37,269 nt of DNA from Akkermansia muciniphila (GTDB lineage: Bacteria; Verrucomicrobiota; Verrucomicrobiia; Verrucomicrobiales; Akkermansiaceae). The notes below the pieces were generated by a model. It was not told the DNA's origin, did no database searches, and saw only the letters and a list, made by a program, of their open reading frames with translations. Position 1 is the first letter of the stretch; every line of letters starts with the position of its first letter. Where the stretch lies: positions 1-37,269 of the forward strand of contig CAMCYK010000034.1 of NCBI GenBank assembly GCA_945883695.1, written 5' to 3'. This document shows, piece by piece, positions 1-8,000 of the stretch. The position numbers and the translations under genes were made by a program.

Positions 1-24
1 CTCCCCCACTCCCCCACTCCCCCA
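1..24. repeat. Three tandem copies of an 8-bp unit
   Basis: CTCCCCCA is repeated three times head to tail at the window edge, followed by CCC. The array may extend beyond the window. It lies about 45 bp upstream of the recombinase start. No function can be assigned. Confidence 0.6.
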
Positions 25-69
25 CCCTCGCGGCTCGCCTTTCCGGTCGCCCTCCTCCATGCTCCCGGC

Positions 70-954
70 GTGGAAGCGGAAGCCGACGGATTCATCCTGT
101 TCCTGGCCACCGAGCGCGGGCTCTCGGATGCCTATCAGCTGTCGGTGCGGCAGAGCCTCGACGCTCTGGCGGATCACCTGCGGCGCCAGCATTTGCCGCT
201 GACCGACGTGGGCACCGACGAGCTTTCGGATTTCCTGATGGCGCGAAAAAAGAGCGGCCTCGCCGCCTCGTCGCTGCGGATCACCACGGTCCACCTCAAG
301 GTGTTTTTCCGCTGGCTGGCGTCGCGCGGGAAGCTGCCGATGGATCCGGCCGAGCCCCTGCTCTCGCCGCGGCCGGACCAGACTTTGCCGGAAACGCTGC
401 ATGGATCGGAGGTAAAGAAGCTCTTGGATTCGATCGATCCCGCCAAGCCGCTCGGCCGGCGGGACCTGGCGATGCTCGAACTCTTCTACGCGTCGGGCCT
501 GCGCTTGTCGGAACTCTGCCATGTGCGGCTGGAAGGCTTGGACCTCGACGAGGGCTTCGTCCGGGTAACCGGCAAGGGCAACAAGACGCGGATCGTGCCG
601 GTCGGCGGGCGAGCGCGGGAGGCGGTGGCCGATTACCTGCAAAACGAACGGCCGGCGCTGGTGACCAAGCGGACATCATCGGAAATTTTCATCAGCGTGC
701 GCGGCACCAAACTCTCTCCCGACCGGGTGCGGGAGGTGGTCAAGGAGCGCGCCGCGCTGGCGGGAATCGAACAGAACGTTTATCCCCACCTGCTGCGGCA
801 TTCGTTCGCGACCCACCTGCTGGAGGGCGGCGCCGACCTGCGGGTGATCCAGGAATTGCTCGGCCACGCCGACATCGCGACCACTCAGATCTACACCCAC
901 GTCGACGGCGCGCGGCTGAAGGCGATCCACAAGAAGTTCCACCCGCGGGGGTGA
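70..954 (+). CDS. xerD: Tyrosine recombinase, XerD-type
   Basis: A 294-aa site-specific tyrosine recombinase that, as a XerD homologue, would resolve chromosome dimers at dif with a XerC partner. The N-terminal SAM-like DNA-binding domain spans about residues 1-95 and the catalytic domain about 110-290. All catalytic residues are present: R145, K169, H240, R243, H266 and the nucleophile Y275. Their spacing is the same as in E. coli XerD (R148/K172/H244/R247/H270/Y279). The TTQIYTHV box and the terminal FHPRG also fit XerD better than XerC. The start is a GTG; the nearby upstream ATG at 59 is out of frame. The gene stands alone, with a decayed gene of opposite strand behind it. A phage or plasmid integrase is less likely, because the length and residues match the housekeeping Xer class. 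Confidence 0.92.
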   Translation: MEAEADGFILFLATERGLSDAYQLSVRQSLDALADHLRRQHLPLTDVGTDELSDFLMARKKSGLAASSLRITTVHLKVFFRWLASRGKLPMDPAEPLLSPRPDQTLPETLHGSEVKKLLDSIDPAKPLGRRDLAMLELFYASGLRLSELCHVRLEGLDLDEGFVRVTGKGNKTRIVPVGGRAREAVADYLQNERPALVTKRTSSEIFISVRGTKLSPDRVREVVKERAALAGIEQNVYPHLLRHSFATHLLEGGADLRVIQELLGHADIATTQIYTHVDGARLKAIHKKFHPRG

Positions 955-1018
955 GGCGAAGCCGCGGAGGGGAGGAAGCGCGCCCCCGCGTCTCGTTTCC
1001 GGCCTGCCGGTGAACCGT

Positions 1019-1411
1019 TCATGCGATAACCTCCTTCAGCACCTGGCCGTGAACATTGGTGAGGCGGCGCTCGATCCCGTTGTGATAGAAGGTCAGCCGC
1101 TCGTGATCGATCCCGAGCAGATGCAGGACCTCGCTCGGCGGCATGACGGCGATTGATTTTCGCCAGCACGCCAAGGGAATCGCGTTCAGCCACCGGGTCG
1201 ATCCCGGGTTCCGCGAACAGGTTCCGGACGGGCTGGTCACCGGCGCGGAAGAGCGCGCCCTGGTGCTCGGCCGGGAGGAATCCGCGGCTCCAGTTGCTTG
1301 CGCCGTTGTTGGGCAGGCTGCGGGCACCCGGAAAGTCACCCGGGGTGCCCCCAAGCCCCAAGCTTGCGCGCATGACGCCGCCACCAATGCAGGCGTCTCC
1401 ACTTCCGTCAC
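1019..1411 (-). pseudogene. Decayed fragment of a DUF1501 (sulfatase-like) protein
   Basis: This is a remnant of the DUF1501 family, large Tat-exported proteins abundant in Planctomycetes and Verrucomicrobia. The last ~40 codons (about 1140 down to the TGA at 1019) encode the typical C-terminal end: an [19 protein letters not shown] stretch, then [16 protein letters not shown]. The part before it, from about 1373 down to 1140, encodes another DUF1501 segment ([15 protein letters not shown], then [10 protein letters not shown]) but in a different frame. The two pieces meet near 1140-1160. The central part of the normal ~450-residue protein is missing and no start survives. The fragment is therefore an internally deleted, frame-disrupted relic. 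Family assignment comes from recognising these motifs only. Confidence 0.65.
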
Positions 1412-1452
1412 GGTCTGGAAGTAAGATCAGATCCCGGAAACGAGCGGAATCT

Positions 1453-1608
1453 TCAATCGGAGCGCGGACTTGGGTCCGCGCTCCCCTCCAGCCACTTCAC
1501 TACCCAGGGTTCGGCGCTTGGCGCGGCAAAGCCGTAACCGGAATCGCTGGCGTGAAGCGACAGGCGGTCGGCCGACCACCTGAAGGTCAGATGGCCATCC
1601 GCTTTCTG
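1453..1608 (-). other. In-frame continuation beyond the TAA of the 135-aa gene
   Basis: After the TAA at 1609-1611, the same frame stays open for 51 codons to a TGA at 1453-1455. It encodes protein-like sequence beginning QKADGHLTFRWSADRLSLH and continuing to a PWVVKWLEG stretch. The last ~10 codons come from the REP-like hairpin. This looks like the original C-terminus of the upstream gene separated by a nonsense mutation. Stop-codon readthrough or a sequence error are the alternatives. Confidence 0.55.
1459..1484. repeat. REP-like perfect hairpin
   Basis: The arms GGAGCGCGGAC and GTCCGCGCTCC form a perfect 11-bp stem around a TTGG loop. No T-run follows on either strand, so it is not a standard intrinsic terminator. 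It overlaps the last codons of the frame that continues past the TAA of the upstream minus-strand gene. Hairpins of this style (gcGCGGAC...GTCCGC) recur in verrucomicrobial intergenic DNA, as far as I recall. A similarly built hairpin is at 33998-34018. Confidence 0.6.
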
Positions 1609-2016
1609 TTAGATGATGAATTCCTTCGAGACCTTGGGAAACCAACCGGGCGCCATGGCCGGGTGATCCGGCGCACCCGTCCGGGCAAGGGAGAACGGAT
1701 TGCTCACCAGCCAGTCCCGCAGGGCAGGCCCGGGCTTGACGGCGAGAAACCACCGCCACTGTTTGACGCCCTCGGCCGGGGTTGACCATTCCCGCCGCTC
1801 GGCATTGAGGTCGTCACGGGCAGGCCGCCGCCAAAAGGCCTTTTGAAAAGCCAGCACCGGATCGGTGATAGTCGTTAGAGTCATTCCATCAGAAGCCTGC
1901 GCGAGCGTGCTCGCCGCGGGAGGAACGCTCTCCACCCGTTTCACGGATGCGATCAGGATGACCGCCGTCCCTCCCGCCAGCAGGAACACACCCATCCCAA
2001 CAGCGCCCCGATCCAT
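1609..2016 (-). CDS. Membrane-anchored protein of unknown function, apparently truncated
   Basis: A 135-aa product with one predicted membrane segment (about residues 7-25), then a soluble part containing AFWRRPARDDLNAERREW and KQWRWFLAV. I recall this motif set from small verrucomicrobial proteins encoded beside giant exported proteins, but it has no known function. The ATG overlaps the TGA of the 2764-aa gene (TGATG), so translation is probably coupled and this is the last gene of the five-gene operon. The frame is interrupted by a TAA and then continues with protein-like sequence to 1453. The present product is probably a truncated form of a ~187-aa protein. The operon position suggests a membrane partner of the giant protein, which is inference. 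Confidence 0.7.
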   Translation of the reverse strand: MDRGAVGMGVFLLAGGTAVILIASVKRVESVPPAASTLAQASDGMTLTTITDPVLAFQKAFWRRPARDDLNAERREWSTPAEGVKQWRWFLAVKPGPALRDWLVSNPFSLARTGAPDHPAMAPGWFPKVSKEFII

Positions 2017-5000
2017 CAGTTCCCCGAGTTGGAGTAGGTGCGGAGGAAGAGTTGGATGTCACTCACACTCTGGGCGAAACGGTCGAGTCCGGTCTGCTCG
2101 TCGCTGAGCAGCGAGTAAGCTGGAATCACGATCTTCCACTGGGTGTTCCAGGCGCTGCGCCCGACCAGCCGGGAGTTGGTGAATTCCGCCGGCATGGTGC
2201 TGTAGAAATATGCCGGATCATCCACCGCGCGGAAGGCCTGGTGTTTTCTCACGATCCAGAGCTGCTCGCTGAGGCTTCCCTCCGGCGTGAAGAACTGGCC
2301 TGCGGAAAAACTGGTGCCTCCCAGATTCTTCGGCAGCGGCAGCGCCTGATCCTTGACCGACCAGGAACGGATGATGCCGGTGTCCCCCAGCGGCGGTGTC
2401 CGCATGGTGTCCTTGCCGGCCGGAATCAGATAGGCGTATGGCGTGGCGGCCAAGGAATTGGTGCCGGAGCTCGCGGGGCCGGATGCGCCCACGGTCCCGA
2501 TCGAATACGGGTCCATCCCCACGTACCCCTTGAACACCAGACCGGACGAGTAAATCTTGGTGGCGAAGGTGGATTGCGAGAAGTTGTGGTCCCCGGCGGC
2601 CAGCGGCCAACCGAAGAAATTCAGTCCCTGCTCGATGGTGGTGGAGAAGGGAATCACAATTCCGGGAACCGCCGAGCCATTGGTCTTGCGGATGTTGTTG
2701 CAATACATCGCCACGTCCGGGTCGTTGAGCACGTTGCTCATGATGTGCTGCTGGATCACTTGCTTCCAAAGCGTGTTGTCATCGGCCGTCGGCTGGTCCG
2801 CACGGATCCGGAAGAGCTCCTGCCGCAGGGAAAACAAGGTGCCGTTGCGATCCGGATTGTTGATCCCGAGGCGACCCTTGACCACCGACCAATCGTCGCG
2901 AAGACCACCCAGCGCGGAGGCCAACCCGGCGTCGCCCTTGCCGGTTTCGATCGGGTTGTCGCCATCCCAGGCTCCCACCGAGTAGGATCCCACGACTTCG
3001 TTGATGAAGTCATCCCCCGTCGTGGAATCGAGAAGTCCCGTTTCGTAATCATAAGCCTTCGCCGCACAATAGGCGTAGGTTTGTGCGAGGTCGAAGAGGT
3101 TCTTATACTGCGAGAGTTCCTCGTTTCTCAGATCCCGGAACACCAGATCACGGGTGCGGTAGCCCTGGATCACCGAGGCGGCGCGCTGGCGGAAGGTCTC
3201 CCGCTCGGATAGGATGTGGTTGGCATCCGCATAGAGTTTGGAGACCCGCTCGTTGGCATGCTGCAGTTCGGTCATGCGGCGGGTGATCTCATAAGCATTG
3301 GCGAGGACCTGGTCATACAAGCGCTCGAATTCGACCACGTGTTGTTTTTTGACGGAGTCAAAGTTGTAGTCGTCGATGTAATCCTGCGCCTGGCCCTCGA
3401 GATCCGCCGCCTCCGCGTCGAGCAGGGCCGCCATGGTTTCGGAAGACAAGCCGAGCAAGCCCTGCGCGTAGCCGGCGGTCTCGCCGGAGAGCAGCGCCGC
3501 CATCCGGCCGACGGAGGTCGCGTCATTCGCGAGTCCCACGCTGGTGGGCAGCGCTTCCGCCGTGGCGGCTGCCAGCGCCCGGATGTAGTCGCCGGACAAG
3601 GCAAGGGCCGCGGCCGTCGAGGTCAGGGTGAAGGATGCCTTGGTCGTCGCCGCGGCTTCATCGAGCAACTCGCCGGACGCCGCGTTCGCGGCGTCGAAGT
3701 CGGTGAGAAATTCCGAGAACAGCTGGTAATCCCGGTCAAAGCGCCGCAGCAGGTTGTTGTAGCTGTTGGACGAGTCCCGCAGATTGACCTGCGCCTCATA
3801 ACAGGCGAGCAGCGCGCTCTGGATTTCACCCACCTGCCCGCGTTTGCCAAGCCCGCCGGTCACCGTATCCGCGAACTGGCCGAGCGTGAACGGCGACATC
3901 CGGTAGGTTTTGGTGGTGTATTGCAGGGGATCCCTCAGCTTGTTGTAAACATTGTCCACGGACCAGTCCTTGAACGGATCGGTGTTGATCGGTTCATTGA
4001 ACGTGACGGTGACGTCCTTGCTGACATCCACCAGTTGCGTGGGCCGGTCAATGAAGTAGGAATGGTAAAGGTCCGGCCCGGTGTAGCCCTGGGCATACTG
4101 TTTGCCGGGCCCGATGTCGCCGGAATAGGCGCTGCCGTAGAGGGTGAGCAGCTGGTATTCATAGGCGTCTTCCTGGCGGTCGACCGCGTCGTTGTACTCA
4201 TCCACGCTGTCGCCCTGGCGGCGCAGCATGTGGTTCATCTTGCCGGCCTGGTCGAACGAGTTCCTGGCATTGACCGCGGCACGCACCGCGCGCTCGTAGA
4301 TTTGGTCGAAGTGCGACTTCCCGTTGGCGAGCTCGGACGGCGAGATGTCAAACACCATGGCGTCCGGAGCGATGCCGAGCGGATTGAGATCCGCCTGCTC
4401 GCCGGCCGAAAGGTTGAAAGCCTCGTTGGCGCTGGCGACCAGTTCGTTGAGTTCCGGGACCGTGGTGCGGTCGATTTTCTGGATCCCCTCATGGGCGGTA
4501 TCCACATCCGGCAGCATCGCATTCGCAGTCACCCAGTTGTAATAGGCACCCTGGGACACGCGGGAGCACCATTCGTCGGTGCCCCAATGACGGGTGAGCT
4601 TGGTCGCGGAATTGTATTTGCCGTCATACTTGTCGGCCCAGCCGTCCTCCTCGCCGTCACTGTGACGGCTGCGCGCGGTGAAGCTGATGATGTCCACCCC
4701 GGCGCGGGCGAGGGAGGAGGCGGCGGCGGCGAATTTCCGCTCGTCCTGGTAGTCCACCTGGACCGTCTGGCCCAGGACCGTCACCCCTTCCGTCGTCGGC
4801 ACCCACGTGTAGTTGGGCGAGGTGAGCAGCTTGTAGTAGCCGGTGAGCGCGGTGAGGTAGTGGCCGTAGGCGTCGCCATGACCCTGCGGGAACATCGACT
4901 GCGCGTCGGCGGCGTCGAGCACGCCATCCTCGTTCTTGCCGCCGACCTTTTCCTTGATGTTGTAATTCACGGCATAGAACGGCTCGCCGGAGTTGATGCC

Positions 5001-8000
5001 ATTGGTGTAGTTCCAGTAGAGGCGGTTGTAGGACGGGCTGACGGTGGTGCCGGGGCTGAGGAAATCGTCGCGCCCGCGCAGCAGTGCCAGCGTCTCATCC
5101 ATCACGGAGGCGATTTGGCCTTCGAACGAAAACCTCGACGAGTTGGTATCCACCATTTCGGTCCCGCTATCGATCAGGAGAGTCGGATTCTGGGCGTCAT
5201 CCCACGCCTCGTTGCCGAGGGTCATGTAGAGGTCGTTGAGATAACCGGCCACCAGCAGCAGGGTGCTGTTCACCGATTCATCATTGATGCCGGCGTCGAT
5301 ACTTTGCTTCTTCACCCGGTTGAGAACCGTCTCGTAAATTTCGATCAAGCCGAAGTCCTCGATGGTATTGAGATTGAGCGCGACATCGCCCTCCCAGCGG
5401 GAACCCGCCTGGGTGAGAATGCTGACGTCCGTGCTGACCGGGTTGTTGTAGAGGTCGGTCTGGCGTTGGTTGAACGGGTTGATTCCATCCAACACGCGCT
5501 TGACCCAGCTCTCCACCAATACCGGGGTGTTCCACTCGCTCCAGTTCGCCCCGGTGACCATGCTGCTCGGGTCTTTCGCCTTGTAGCGCACGGTGAAATA
5601 GGTGTCGGAGAACATCAGCAAGGAGTTCCCCAACGGCGACCCGGCGGAGCCGCCGATGACAATGGTGCTGGTCAACGGGTTGGGTTCCGTCGAGTCGGAA
5701 TCCCACGGCTTCAGCCATTTGGACGGGCTGGACTTGACCAAATCCGTCTTCAGTTCGGTATGGATCCGGAAATCAATGGAGCTGCTGGCACCGCCGGCCG
5801 CCAGGCTGGAATACAGCGCGACCTCGATCTGGTTGGCGCCGACCTGGAAGAACGCCGGATCCAGCGGGAACTGGTAGGTCAGGCCGTCGCCGCCCGGGAC
5901 CAGTCCCGTGCGGGCGCCTTCGGGCGCCAGATTGCCGGGAACGGCCGTGCCGTAGGGAATCTGATAGGCAAGCGCGGGCACGTTGTTGACGAACACCACC
6001 AACCCGTCCGACATGCCCAGATTGGCACTGAACACGATGCTGTCCGGCACCGAACTGGCGAACACCAGCCCCGGGACGCTTTTGAGGATTTGTCCCGGCA
6101 GGCCGAGAGTGGCGCTGTGGCTGGCATTATTGATCTGGATCGACCGGCTGAGGGTCACGGCGGTGGTCGGATAAGCCAGCACGGCCGGCGGCACCACCGG
6201 CGGATTGGCCAGCAGATACCAGCTGTTGGTGGTGGAAGTGCCGAGGGTCCGGACCATCGAGGTTGAATAAATCGCAGGAACCGCGCCATCCACCGGCGGC
6301 GAGTAGGCCCATTCAAACGTGTAGTTTTCCGGGTGCGCCGCGAAGTCGCCGCTGTGGCGCAGCGAGGTCTGCTCGTCCAGGGGATTGGACGCCGCGATCA
6401 TCTTGAGGTCGCCCTGATAGAGCTGCGGCAGGACCTTGATGACCTGCATCGCGATCGGATCGCCCTGCGGCGTGAAGGCGTCGCCGTTGGCGAACAGCAG
6501 GGTGACATAGCCACTGCCCTGGCCCAAGGCCGTCAGGGCGTAACTGTCCACGGCGGTGTTCGAATCGGAAATCTCCGGCAAGACCTGGCTGCCCACGTTT
6601 TTCGACTTGGAGGTGTCCACGATGTAGCTGCCCTTGGTGGAAGGATTCTCCTTGAAGGTCTCCACCGTGGTGGTGAGCGCGAGGATCGCACTCTTCCATT
6701 TGTTGAAGTCATCCACGTTCGAGCTGTCCACCAGCACATTGAGCGCGGTCACATCATCCGGACTCAGGGTATTGAGGTTGATGTAATCCTCGCCGGCGAT
6801 TTCGTCCACGAACTCACCCACCAGCACCAGGCCACCGATGTCGCCGAGCAGCGGATCGAAGTAGAAGCGCTGTTGCAGGTGCGGCTGGGCGAGCTGGAAG
6901 TAGGTTTTGCCGTTCTGCGCGGTGGTCTTCAATGAGACCGGCAGTGCGGCGAGACCGACACGCGCGTCATTGAGCAGGACGGATTTCGCGCGGGTCGGGT
7001 CTTGCAGCGTGACACTTGGCACTGCCGTCGTTTTGGCGATCGACTGCTGGTAGAGCACGGTGGCGCTCGACTGGCCGCGGACGGCGGGCAGGCCGTGATT
7101 GGGCAGCGCGAGGGTTTCGCCGACACTCAAGGTCGGCGGGTCGACCGGCCATGTCGGATAGTAAAGGACGGTCTGTGAGGTGCCGGTGACCGGATCGCCG
7201 GCATAGGTGCCATCCGCGTTTTTGGTCCGGAGGTAGGGCAGGATCGTCCCGTCGACAGGCTGTGTCATGTTGGGAAACACGAAATCCGGGCGCATCGTGT
7301 AATACCACTGCATCCCCAGCGAGGGGGTGCCGGTGTCGTGGGGACCGCGATAGACCCAGACGTAGCCCTTGCGGTCCTTGAAGGTGAACGGCGTGTAGGT
7401 GGATGGAGCCGAGGACGAGGCCGGCGGATCGCTGTAGGTGGCGCCGGGGACGACTTCGGCGTTTTTGACGAATCCTGACGAGTCGAGCGGCTGGGGCAGG
7501 ATCGGCAACGGCATCGGCGAGTTCAGAATCGTGCCGGCCGTGACCGGATAGGAAAGTTGGTAGCGCACGTTTTCCCGGAGCACCTCATAGACCGAGATGG
7601 CGGGACGGTCATCGGCGGGATCCGTGTATTCGATCAGGACCCGCGGCAGCGAGGTGAAGGTGGCGCCGACGCCGGTGCCGCCGGTCACGTTCAAATCATC
7701 GCGCAGGGCGTAGCCGGCGCCGCTTTGGATCAGGGCGTGTTCCTCGTTCGGATTGTAGCCGGCTTTGGCCGGGTCGGGCTGATTGTAAACCGAGCCTGCG
7801 GAGACGCCGGACGGCAGGCTGCCGGTTCCGAAATTCGAGGCCATGATGATTTGTTGTGCCAGCGGGGCGCTGACCTTCAGGTTGTCGATCCCATAGGCCT
7901 CATCCGAGGCCGCCTGGTCGAGGGTGGAGGCGAAGCCAAGTTCGAGCGACGACGCCGTCTCCCCGCCCGCGGAACTCGCGGTGATGACCACGTTGAAACT

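Noticed and set aside
70-954. The recombinase as integrase of a mobile island covering the following genes
   Set aside because: Residues and length match housekeeping XerD; no attachment-site repeat, tRNA or transfer genes were found in the window.
1459-1484. Hairpin considered as terminator of the giant operon
   Set aside because: No T-run follows on either strand, so a REP-like element is a better description.
3216-6266. A 1016-codon open frame on the plus strand
   Set aside because: It lies wholly antisense to the giant exported-protein gene. Its sequence is rich in Arg/His/Val repeats typical of the complement of high-GC coding DNA, and no domain is recognisable.
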